DNA from: Candidatus Sabulitectum sp. | GTDB lineage: Bacteria; Fermentibacterota; Fermentibacteria; Fermentibacterales; JCC-6 | Length of the DNA stretch: 11,467 bases | Direction of reading: 5' to 3' | Assembly: GCA_023136985.1 (NCBI GenBank) | Contig: JAGLQD010000254.1 | Location: 1 to 11,467 of the forward strand | Shown here: piece by piece, positions 1-6,568 of the stretch | Layout: each line of letters begins with the position of its first letter | How positions within the stretch are numbered: the first letter of the stretch is position 1 | The notes under the pieces: generated by a model | Databases searched by the model: none | What the model was told of the DNA's origin: nothing | The model's input: only the letters and a program-made list of their open reading frames with translations | Translations under genes and position numbers: made by a program

Positions 1-1
1 C

Positions 2-829
2 CTTTTTTTGTTGCTGTTGTTTGTAGCCGTATCTCATTCAGAACAGTGCGTCTGGAATGGTGTTGGTAGGGTTGTAGCCGTTGGGGATGTTCATGGTGAT
101 CTGGGGCAGTTTGTGAGGATACTCCAGGGAGCAGGTCTTGTAGACGGTGACCTGAACTGGATCGGGGGCAAGACGCACCTGGTTCAGGTGGGTGATGTTC
201 TGGACCGCGGACCGGATTCCAAAGCAATAATGAATCTTCTAATGTCTCTTGAATTGCAGGCCCCCATGGATGGTGGATATGTACACTTCCTGCTGGGTAA
301 CCATGAAGTAATGCTTATGAAAACTGACTTGAGATATGTGCATCAGGGTGAGATACTCTCCTACGGTGGTTTGAAGGAGATGGTTCGTGCTTTACGCCCG
401 GACGGGGAGTACGGCAGCTGGCTTGCCGGGCACAACGCTGCGATCCGGATAAACAACGCTCTGTTTGTTCATGCCGGGATCTCTGAAGACTACGCTTCAG
501 TCCCTGTAGACTCCATCAACGAACTTGTCAGAAGTGAAATAGCAAGAGGCTGGACAGAACCTTCCGGTATTCTTTCAGGTAGCGGCCCTGTATGGTTCAG
601 AGGGCTTGCCGTTGACCGGGGAAGTGCAATACTACGGGTTCTGGAGGAGACTCTTGAGACAAATGATGCCGATTTTATTGTTATTGGACACACTGTAAGC
701 ATTGAAGGAATTGCAACACGATTCAGTGGCAGAGTTGTTATGATAGACACTGGAATATCGGAGTGTTACGGAGGAGCGGCTCAGTATCTTGAACTGGACC
801 AGAGGGGTTACAAGATACATTTCCCGTGA
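2..829 (+). CDS. Exported Shewanella-like metallophosphatase (5' end cut by window)
   Basis: This is a calcineurin-like metallophosphoesterase, probably a protein or small-molecule phosphatase that uses two metal ions. Residues are counted from the TTG at 8. The family motifs are all visible in order: GDVHGD with D27 and H29, GDVLDRGPD with D63, D66 and R67, LLGNHE with N98 and H99, FVHAG with H155, and IGHT with H228. The WIGGKTHLVQ and LGNHEVM surroundings are those of the bacterial Shewanella-like (SLP) phosphatases. The first residues, LLLFVAVSHS before EQCVW, look like the end of a signal peptide, so the enzyme is probably exported. The frame stays open to the left edge, so the true start lies upstream and the TTG at 8 is unlikely to be it. 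The stop is 13 bases before the preferred start of acpS, which suggests co-transcription. Family assignment is secure; the substrate is unknown. Confidence 0.88.
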   Translation, partial: LFLLLLFVAVSHSEQCVWNGVGRVVAVGDVHGDLGQFVRILQGAGLVDGDLNWIGGKTHLVQVGDVLDRGPDSKAIMNLLMSLELQAPMDGGYVHFLLGNHEVMLMKTDLRYVHQGEILSYGGLKEMVRALRPDGEYGSWLAGHNAAIRINNALFVHAGISEDYASVPVDSINELVRSEIARGWTEPSGILSGSGPVWFRGLAVDRGSAILRVLEETLETNDADFIVIGHTVSIEGIATRFSGRVVMIDTGISECYGGAAQYLELDQRGYKIHFP

Positions 830-842
830 AGTGCAGGTCAAT

Positions 843-1223
843 TTGGTTATAGGGATCGGTATTGATACAGTTGATGTTGTTTCTTTCAGGAAGCGACTTG
901 ATGATAGGCTTATTGAAGAGCTTTTTCTACCGGAAGAGATTAAGTATTGCCTGTCTCAAGTAAGATACTGGGAGAACTTCGCAGCAAGGTTTGCAGCAAA
1001 GGAAGCTGCGTTCAAAGCCCTGGGAGCCGGGCTTTCCTCCGGGCTCCGCTTCCGTGATGTTGAGATAGTGAAAAATCCTGAGACTGGAAGTATTTCAATA
1101 AGGCTGCATGGTAAAGCTCTAGCGGCTCAAACTGAGAAAAAAATAGAGAGGGTTCTTGTGTCTGTTTCGCACACAAGAATGAATGCAGTTGCCATAGTAA
1201 TTGCAGAAGATAAATCAGTATAG
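843..1223 (+). CDS. acpS: Holo-[acyl-carrier-protein] synthase (AcpS-type phosphopantetheinyl transferase)
   Basis: This enzyme transfers 4'-phosphopantetheine from CoA to a serine of apo-carrier proteins in the cytosol. It shows the AcpS signature: an N-terminal IGIGIDTV with metal-binding D8, ARFAAKEAAFKALG with E54 as the second metal ligand, and SVSHT near the C-terminus. The length, 126 residues, is typical of the single-domain trimeric AcpS. I chose the TTG at 843 because it gives the family-typical short N-terminus (M-V-I-G-I-G-I-D) and has AGG at 835-837. The GTG at 831 would add four residues and has no nearby ribosome site, and the open frame upstream to 789 only overlaps the phosphatase gene. 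It lies 115 bases ahead of an operon that contains its own carrier protein, so it could serve that carrier as well as fatty-acid ACP. Function is secure; the start is moderately sure. Confidence 0.9.
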   Translation: MVIGIGIDTVDVVSFRKRLDDRLIEELFLPEEIKYCLSQVRYWENFAARFAAKEAAFKALGAGLSSGLRFRDVEIVKNPETGSISIRLHGKALAAQTEKKIERVLVSVSHTRMNAVAIVIAEDKSV

Positions 1224-1327
1224 ACATTGGTGTGGATTTCGGTTATTTGTACCAGATATACAGCTTGCAGGATGTCAACAATAAGTTCGGCGGAGAACTC
1301 CTTTTCAGGGGAACTCCAGTGAATTGA
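1214..1327 (+). other. Orphan open frame, possible 3' remnant of an outer-membrane barrel gene
   Basis: The space between acpS and the ligase gene is open in one frame from 1214 to a TGA at 1325-1327. It would encode SIDIGVDFGYLYQIY, then about 20 further residues ending in ELLFRGTPVN. The alternation of hydrophobic, aromatic and small residues resembles strands near the end of FadL/OMPP1-like barrels, but the match is by eye and weak. A GTG at 1232 could start a 31-residue peptide, but no good ribosome site precedes it. The frame overlaps the end of acpS and runs into the ribosome site of the next gene. It may be the tail of a deleted gene or chance. Confidence 0.22.
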
Positions 1328-1338
1328 GAGGAGCGATC

Positions 1339-3081
1339 TTGAGTAATATCGGGTCCTATGAAAAAAGAAGAGAGAACTTCAGCTGGGACATAGCCAAAGA
1401 GGTTCTTAAATGGGAAGAGGGCGAGATACTGAACATCGGTGCTATGTGCTCCGATAGAATTTGTGCCCGTGGAGACGGTGAAAAGAAGGCACTGATATGG
1501 CAGGGTTTCGGCGGTAAGCAGAAGACTTACACATTCAATGATCTCAGAGTGCTTTCAAATGGATTTGCGAAATTTCTTAAAGAACTTGGAGTAGAGCCAG
1601 GAGAAAAAGTCTGTCTGTTCATGGACAAAATCCCCGAACTCTATGTTTCTTTCCTGGGTGTTTTGAAGATGGGTGCTGTTGCTCAGCCACTTTTCTCCGC
1701 ATTTGGTGACGAGTCTCTTGAGGTAAGGCTTTTGAGTGCTGACACCAAGGTGATCTTCACAACACGCAAGCATGTGAAGAAGGTTCGCAAGATACAGGAT
1801 AAGCTTCCTGCACTTGAAAAGATCGTGGTAGTTGAGGGCAACCCCAACAAGCTCAGAGATGAAGAGATTTACTTCAGCATGGAGGACTTCCGAACTGAAG
1901 ACTTTACTGCCTACGAATCCGGACCGGATACTCCATCTGTACTCCACTACACATCGGGAACCACCGGTCAGCCCAAGGGTGCTCAGCATGGTCATGGATC
2001 CGTATGGGGGCAGGCGCTTACCACCTCATGGGTACTTGATCTCAAGGATGATGATATCTACTGGTGTACTGCCGACCCAGGCTGGGTTACCGGCACAAGC
2101 TATGGGATCATCGGCCCCTGGAGTCTTGGCGTGACCCAGTGCGTACTTGATTCAGGGTTTACATCAGCTGCCTGGTATCAGTTCATACAAGACAACAAAG
2201 TTACAGTCTGGTACTCAGCTCCTACTGCCATCAGATCTCTTATGCGGGACGGCGAGGGGCTTGTGAAACAGTATGACCTCTCCAGCCTCAGGCATCTGGC
2301 TTCAGTTGGTGAGCCTCTTAATGCAGAAGCAGTTATCTGGAGTGAGAAAGTCTACGGGCTTGCATTCCTCGACACCTTCTGGCAGACTGAAACAGGCTCC
2401 ATGATGATCACTAACTTCCCCGGTATGAAGATCAAACCCGGTTCCATGGGAAAACCATTTCCCGGCATCGTTGCGGGAATTCTTGATCTGAACACAAACG
2501 AGCCGGTTACTGAACCAGGAACCGTTGGCCTTATTGCCTTCAGACCCGGCTGGCCTTCAATGTTCAAAGAGTACGTGAAGAAACCTGACATCTACAGAAG
2601 CAAGTTTGTTGGTGCTGCAGACGATGCTATGCCTGCGGAACTCAGGGTTGATGAGTCTCTCTGGTATGTCTCCGGTGACAGAGCCAGTTTTGACAAAGAC
2701 GGGTACTACTGGTTCGTGGGTCGTGATGATGATGTTATCAATACAGGAGGACACCTTGTTGGCCCCTTTGAGATTGAATCTGCTCTTGTGGAGCATGAGG
2801 CAATCGCAGAAGCTGCTGCAATAGGCAAGCCTGATGAAGTCAACATGGAAGTGGTTAAGGTCTTTATTACCTTGAATCCTGGATTTGAGCCGTCCGATGA
2901 TCTTGAACTGAACATCATGAACTTTATAAGAAAAAAACTATCTCCTCTGGCAATGCCTCAGGATATAGAGTACATGGAAAAACTGCCCAAGACCCGTTCC
3001 GGCAAGATACTCAGAAGGTATCTGAAAGCTCTTGAATGGGGACATGACGTTGGCGACCTTTCAACCCTTGAAGACGATTAA
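1339..3081 (+). CDS. Acetyl-CoA-synthetase-like acyl-activating enzyme (AMP-forming)
   Basis: This is an ANL-superfamily adenylating enzyme that forms an acyl-AMP and passes the acyl group to a thiol (CoA or a carrier protein). Visible motifs are the P-loop YTSGTTGQPK at 204-213, DTFWQTETG at 345-353, YVSGDRA near 443-449, the hinge region GRDDDVINTGGHLVGPFEIESAL around 461-483 and the C-terminal lysine K556 in TRSGKILRR. The WQTETG tryptophan (W348) is kept; in acetyl-CoA synthetases this residue narrows the acyl pocket to acetate or propionate. At 580 residues it matches the shorter AcsA-type enzymes rather than the 650-residue Acs. The TTG at 1339 is preferred over the TTG at 1324 because GAGAGGAG (1326-1333) sits five bases before it. 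It starts a three-gene operon, with the carrier protein gene 14 bases downstream. Whether the acceptor is CoA or the carrier protein cannot be told from sequence. Confidence 0.88.
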   Translation: MSNIGSYEKRRENFSWDIAKEVLKWEEGEILNIGAMCSDRICARGDGEKKALIWQGFGGKQKTYTFNDLRVLSNGFAKFLKELGVEPGEKVCLFMDKIPELYVSFLGVLKMGAVAQPLFSAFGDESLEVRLLSADTKVIFTTRKHVKKVRKIQDKLPALEKIVVVEGNPNKLRDEEIYFSMEDFRTEDFTAYESGPDTPSVLHYTSGTTGQPKGAQHGHGSVWGQALTTSWVLDLKDDDIYWCTADPGWVTGTSYGIIGPWSLGVTQCVLDSGFTSAAWYQFIQDNKVTVWYSAPTAIRSLMRDGEGLVKQYDLSSLRHLASVGEPLNAEAVIWSEKVYGLAFLDTFWQTETGSMMITNFPGMKIKPGSMGKPFPGIVAGILDLNTNEPVTEPGTVGLIAFRPGWPSMFKEYVKKPDIYRSKFVGAADDAMPAELRVDESLWYVSGDRASFDKDGYYWFVGRDDDVINTGGHLVGPFEIESALVEHEAIAEAAAIGKPDEVNMEVVKVFITLNPGFEPSDDLELNIMNFIRKKLSPLAMPQDIEYMEKLPKTRSGKILRRYLKALEWGHDVGDLSTLEDD

Positions 3082-3095
3082 GGAAAGGAACTATC

Positions 3096-3350
3096 ATGGC
3101 TGATGAAATGAAAGATATGATCCTGGAGTATGTGATAGAAGAGTATGTTGACGAAGAAGATGATGAAGAAGAAGTGGGTTATGACACTCCGTTGATCTCC
3201 TCCGGTATTGTTGACAGTTTCTCAATGGTTTCTTTGAAGGTCTTCCTTGAGAAGAAGTGTCATGTTTCTCTTCCCGACAAGGAAGCTACTCCGGAGGCCT
3301 TTGACACCGTTAACAAGATCTGTGAACTTGTTCGCAGATTCCAGGACTGA
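3096..3350 (+). CDS. Small acyl/peptidyl carrier protein (PP-binding)
   Basis: An 84-residue stand-alone carrier protein of the ACP/PCP fold. The pantetheine site is S41 in GIVDSFSMVSL, so the usual D-S-L/M reads D-S-F here. The flanking pattern fits helix II and the following helices, with TPLISSGIVDS before it and CHVSLPDKEATPEAFDTVNKICELV after it. The first loop carries an unusually acidic run, VDEEDDEEEV at residues 18-27, which could be a docking surface. It is not the house-keeping fatty-acid ACP: the context is wrong (no fabD, fabG or fabF nearby) and the sequence is closer to the D-alanyl and AMP-ligase-partner carriers. The ribosome site GGAAAGGAA precedes the ATG. It lies between the activating enzyme and the KBL-like synthase, with gaps of 14 and 11 bases, so all three are surely co-expressed. 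AcpS encoded just upstream is a natural activating enzyme for it. Confidence 0.85.
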   Translation: MADEMKDMILEYVIEEYVDEEDDEEEVGYDTPLISSGIVDSFSMVSLKVFLEKKCHVSLPDKEATPEAFDTVNKICELVRRFQD

Positions 3351-3361
3351 CAGGAGTAATA

Positions 3362-4609
3362 ATGGCTTACAGTGCAAAAGCGAGAGAATTGTTTGCCGAA
3401 GACATTCAGGCAATCAGGGATAAGGGCATTTACAAGGAGAAAAGGTTCATCTGCTCTTCTCAGAATGCTGAGATCGAAGTTGAGTACCCGGAGGGTGCCC
3501 CTAAAAAGAAAGTTCTTAACTTCTGTGCGAACAACTACCTGGGTCTTTCAAATCATCCTGAAATAGTTAAGGCTGCTCACGAGGGTTTGGATGAACGCGG
3601 TTTCGGAATGAGTTCGGTGCGTTTCATCTGTGGAACGCAGGATATTCACAGAGAGCTCCAGGACAAGGTTTCAGACTTTCTCGGCATGGAAGACACTCTT
3701 CTGTTTCCTTCATGCATGGATGCAAACTCAGGTGTGTTTGAATCTATCCTCGGCCCGGAGGATCTTATTCTGGCTGACAGGCTTATACACGCTTCTCTTA
3801 TCGATGGTATCAAGCTCTGTTCCGCACAGTATGATACTTTCAAACACATGAACATGAAGCATTTGAAGAAGAAGCTGGAGCTTCATCAGGACAAGCGCCA
3901 TGTTCTTGTTGTTACTGATGGTGTGTTTTCTATGGATGGTGATCTGGCTCCTCTTGATGAAATGTGTGACCTCTGTGATCAGTACGGAGCCATGATTCTT
4001 GTTGACGAGTCTCATGCTTCTGGATTCATTGGTAAAACTGGTCGGGGAACCCACGAGCATTTCGACTGCATAGATCAGGTCGACCTCATTACCACTACAT
4101 TCGGAAAAGGGCTTGGTGGAGCTTCCGGCGGATGTGTTTCCGGCAAGAAAGAGCTTATTGAGCTCTGCCGGCAGAATGCAAGACCATACCTCTTCTCTAA
4201 CTCCATGGCACCACCAATAGTGAATGCATCAATCAAGGTTATGGATCTTGTAACAAAAGATACAGAGCTTCGTGATAAGCTGGAATGGAATGCCGCCTAC
4301 TTCCGCAAGGGCGTTGAAGAGGCTGGCCTTTGTGTACGCCCGGGCAATACTCCCATAGTACCTGTTATGCTTTACAATGCAAAGCTGGCCAATGACATGT
4401 CCAGAGACATGTATGCTGAAGGTATTTATGTGATTGGATTCTTTTTCCCGGTAGTACCATCAGGAGCTGCAAGAATAAGAGTTCAGCTTTCCGCTGCACA
4501 CACGAAAGAGCATATAGACAAGGCCGTTGCCGCTTTCAAAAAGGTCGGCGAGAAATACGGTATTCTCGGCCTGGACAAAAAGGGCATTATAGAGAAATAC
4601 GGCATGTAG
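3362..4609 (+). CDS. KBL-type PLP alpha-oxoamine synthase (glycine C-acetyltransferase family)
   Basis: A PLP enzyme that joins an acyl thioester to an amino acid with loss of CoA (or carrier thiol). Close in sequence to E. coli 2-amino-3-ketobutyrate CoA ligase (Kbl): shared blocks are NFCANNYLGL (53-62), FGMSSVRFICGTQ (81-93), TDGVFSMDG (185-193), DESHA (215-219), the Schiff-base lysine K249 in TTFGKGLGGASGG, RPYLFSNS (274-281) and GFFFPVVPSGAARIR (359-373), with R373 in the position that holds the substrate carboxylate. At 415 residues it is slightly longer than Kbl (398), the excess being a C-terminal tail after about 400. The expected reaction is acetyl thioester plus glycine to 2-amino-3-oxobutyrate. 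No threonine dehydrogenase gene, the common partner of kbl, is nearby; instead the gene is preceded by a ligase and a carrier protein. It could therefore take its acyl group from the carrier. Ribosome site AGGAG at 3352-3356; the gene ends just before a strong terminator. Confidence 0.9.
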   Translation: MAYSAKARELFAEDIQAIRDKGIYKEKRFICSSQNAEIEVEYPEGAPKKKVLNFCANNYLGLSNHPEIVKAAHEGLDERGFGMSSVRFICGTQDIHRELQDKVSDFLGMEDTLLFPSCMDANSGVFESILGPEDLILADRLIHASLIDGIKLCSAQYDTFKHMNMKHLKKKLELHQDKRHVLVVTDGVFSMDGDLAPLDEMCDLCDQYGAMILVDESHASGFIGKTGRGTHEHFDCIDQVDLITTTFGKGLGGASGGCVSGKKELIELCRQNARPYLFSNSMAPPIVNASIKVMDLVTKDTELRDKLEWNAAYFRKGVEEAGLCVRPGNTPIVPVMLYNAKLANDMSRDMYAEGIYVIGFFFPVVPSGAARIRVQLSAAHTKEHIDKAVAAFKKVGEKYGILGLDKKGIIEKYGM

Positions 4610-4619
4610 ACAGTGGCGA

Positions 4620-4649
4620 AAAAGGGGGGCACTTCGGTGCCCCCCTTTT
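4620..4649 (+). terminator. Strong intrinsic terminator of the ligase-carrier-synthase operon
   Basis: A perfect 13-base-pair stem (4620-4632 with 4637-4649) with six consecutive G-C pairs closes on a TTCG tetraloop. The A-run at the left base pairs with the T-run at the right, so the hairpin could end transcription in both directions. It starts 10 bases after the synthase stop and separates that operon from the permease gene. Confidence 0.92.
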
Positions 4650-4651
4650 CA

Positions 4652-4681
4652 TTGACAAACCTGCTTTCGCCATTGTAGAAT
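4652..4681 (+). promoter_or_regulatory. Sigma70-like promoter for the acetate permease gene
   Basis: A consensus -35 box TTGACA (4652-4657) lies 18 bases before a -10 box TAGAAT (4676-4681), which matches five of six consensus bases. Transcription would start near 4688, giving a leader of about 48 bases. The promoter begins directly after the operon terminator, so the permease is likely a separate transcription unit. Confidence 0.65.
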
Positions 4682-4735
4682 CGCCCGGTGACCAAATATC
4701 AAATTGACAGAATTAATACGGGAGAGGACAGACAG

Positions 4736-5293
4736 ATGAGCGAAACCAAGCTGGCGAATCCGGCACCTCTGGGTCTTATGGGATTCGGAATGACCACAGT
4801 AATTCTTAACATTCATAACGCAGGATTCTTCAAACTCAATGACCCGAGTATTCTTGCTCTGGGTATTTTCTTTGGGGGTCTTGCGCAGGTCGTTGCTGGT
4901 ATTATGGAGTTCAAAAAAGGAAACACATTCGGAATGACGGCTTTTACAAGTTTCGGTTTTTTCTGGATATCTCTTGTCTTCATAATTATGAAAGGCGGAG
5001 CAGACCCGGTTTTTCTTGGGTGGTATCTCTTCATGTGGGGTCTTCTTGCTTTCTGGCTCTGGTTTGGAACCTTCGGGAAGCACAGAGCAATTCAGGTTGT
5101 GTTCGCATCTGTTACCATTCTCTTCTGGCTCCTTGCAGTTGATCACTGGTTCACAATGCCTTCATTCTTCGTTAGAATCGCAGGGTTTGAGGGTATTCTC
5201 TGCGGTCTTTCCGCAGTTTACCTTGCTGCTGCTGAAGTTCTGAATGAGGACAAGGGCAGAACAGTGCTCCCAATTGGAATTATAAAGAAGTAG
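4736..5293 (+). CDS. satP: SatP/YaaH (GPR1/FUN34) family acetate-succinate permease
   Basis: An inner-membrane protein of 185 residues that moves acetate or succinate, probably with protons. The family signature NPAPLGLMGFGMTT lies at 8-21, followed by hydrophobic stretches that give about six membrane segments (roughly 12-32, 38-56, 66-85, 92-112, 118-136, 145-167). The acidic MEFKKGNTFGMTAFTSFG block after segment 2 is typical of the family. I chose the ATG at 4736 because GGAGAGG (4721-4727) lies eight bases upstream and the N-terminus then fits the family; an open frame from 4688 would add 16 unlikely residues. It has its own promoter and terminator but directly follows the acetyl-CoA-synthetase-like operon, a sensible link through acetate. 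Family is sure; substrate is inferred from the family. Confidence 0.9.
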   Translation: MSETKLANPAPLGLMGFGMTTVILNIHNAGFFKLNDPSILALGIFFGGLAQVVAGIMEFKKGNTFGMTAFTSFGFFWISLVFIIMKGGADPVFLGWYLFMWGLLAFWLWFGTFGKHRAIQVVFASVTILFWLLAVDHWFTMPSFFVRIAGFEGILCGLSAVYLAAAEVLNEDKGRTVLPIGIIKK

Positions 5294-5310
5294 GGAACAT
5301 TCAGATTTCA

Positions 5311-5330
5311 GGGGAGCCTGCGGGCTCCCC
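5311..5330. terminator. Intrinsic terminator between converging genes
   Basis: An 8-base-pair GC-rich stem (5311-5318 with 5323-5330) with a TGCG loop is followed by TTCTGTTTTA on the + strand. It lies 17 bases after the permease stop and 7 bases past the stop of the opposite-strand histidine-kinase remnant, so it probably serves the permease transcript and may serve both. Confidence 0.75.
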
Positions 5331-5337
5331 TTCTGTT

Positions 5338-6363
5338 TTAGTAACCAGATATTTCCAGAACCACAATAAGATCCTCATATTGTTTCTTCAGAGCCCGCAG
5401 CAGTTTTTCAAGCAGCTGCATGTCCTCTGCTTTGCCCGCTTGTTCCATTGCAAATGCCGTCTTTACAAATTCAACGGCGCTGAGGTTGGCTCCGGAACCT
5501 TTCAGAGAGTGTGCAATATGACCTGCTTCCGCTGGATTGCTGTTGTTGATGCTATCGGTCAGCCTGACAAGAAGACCGGGAGAATTCTTTTTAAACTCCT
5601 GGACTATCAGGTTTGCAAGATCACGGTCATCCATCCTGCGGTCAAGAAACTCTTCTGCATCAAAGACTGAAACTGCCTGGTGTTCAATAGATTCTTCCGG
5701 GGATGGAACTGTGTTACCAGCAATGGCTTCTGTATCCAGATCAAGCCACTTCTTCAGCACCTTTGCCATGGGAGCCGGGCTGATCGGTTTTGAAAGGTAG
5801 TCATTCATTCCTGCTTCAAGACATCTGTCCTTGTCACCCTGCATGGCATGAGCAGTCATTGCAATTATAGGCACATCATGGTTCCTGACTTTTGAATCTG
5901 TGCTTCGGATCAGTCTGGTCGCCTCTATACCATCCATCACCGGCATTTGAACATCCATGAATACCAGATCGTATGGAACCTGCTCCAGAGCTATAACCGA
6001 TTCACGACCATTGGCAACAGCATCAACACGAACTCCCGTTTTCTTAAGAATCCCCATGGCTACCTGTTGATTGGTAATGTTGTCTTCAACGACAAGGATT
6101 CTGAATTTCTCAAGATTCATCTCATTGAGTAAGTACTTGGTCACGAGACTGTTTTTGGGCTGCTGGTGGCTGATCCCGGCAATTACTGCCAATGCTTCAA
6201 AAAGCTCGGATTGTCTTACCGGTTTTGTAAGGTACGCAGAGAAGCCAATCTCCTGCATTCTCTTTGAATCACCGCGCTGACCCAGTGATGTCATCATAAG
6301 CAGGCGTATATCCTTCAGCTTTTTATCGGACTGCATTACTCTGCCAAGGGTTTCCCCGTCCAA
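5338..6363 (-). pseudogene. 3' remnant of a hybrid histidine kinase: half receiver, full receiver, HPt
   Basis: The reading frame holds three phosphorelay modules. Residues 1-63 are only the second half of a receiver: it begins at the MDGETLG region, keeps the TSLGQRGD block (T25) and the KP motif (K47), but lacks the acidic pocket and phospho-acceptor aspartate. Residues 87-205 are a complete receiver with E93, D94, phospho-acceptor D137 in FMDVQMPVMDG, T170 and K192. Residues 236-338 are an HPt domain with H285 in AHSLKGSG. The order REC-REC-HPt is that of the C-terminus of BarA-like hybrid kinases, so the sensor, kinase core and half a receiver have been lost. The nominal start is a TTG in the middle of a domain with no ribosome site seen, and the frame is open only to 6405 where a stop precedes it. 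I treat it as a 5'-deleted pseudogene; the intact REC-HPt part could still work if translated from an internal start. Confidence 0.72.
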
Positions 6364-6568
6364 AGAATGGAGTACCGGATATTCTTGCAGATCTTTCCCA
6401 TCTCTCTATACGCTCTGTGCCGGCTCCCTCCGGCCGCCAGGCATGAACTGGATTGGTTCTTCCTTTCAGGGATATCTTGCAACGATGTTTTATGTACATA
6501 CATCCAATAATACTTGGCTGAATTTCTTTCCGAACTGACCATACCTCCCAAATTCGACCCATGTCAAC
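6356..6568 (-). pseudogene. Degraded fragment resembling class III nucleotide cyclase-AAA ATPase
   Basis: In the minus-strand frame opened at 6667, the segment reads KISLKGRTNPVHAWRPEG and then, after about 17 residues, ISGTPFFGR. This order, a KG..PV.AW.. strand at the end of a class III adenylate/guanylate cyclase domain, a short linker rich in R and E, then TPF.GR, is that of the cyclase-AAA-TPR proteins, where the ATPase part begins with a TPFVGRE-like motif. The match stops at that point, exactly where the receiver half of the kinase remnant starts in another frame. Nothing recognisable of the cyclase core is present upstream. No Walker A follows, so it cannot be functional. The identification is by eye from short motifs and could be wrong. 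Confidence 0.42.

Noticed and set aside
1290..1320. Repeated GAACTCC around 1295 and 1313 as an operator
   Set aside because: A seven-base repeat is expected by chance at this scale, and no promoter is placed next to it.
1555..1995. 146-codon minus-strand open frame inside the ligase gene
   Set aside because: It lies wholly opposite conserved ligase sequence, including the P-loop, and shows no motif of its own.
3728..4060. 110-codon minus-strand open frame inside the KBL-like gene
   Set aside because: It is antisense to conserved KBL motifs and has no ribosome site or known domain.
4649..5146. 165-codon minus-strand open frame opposite satP
   Set aside because: Its product is hydrophilic with no recognisable family, while the + strand frame has a clear SatP signature, promoter and ribosome site. 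It is a shadow.
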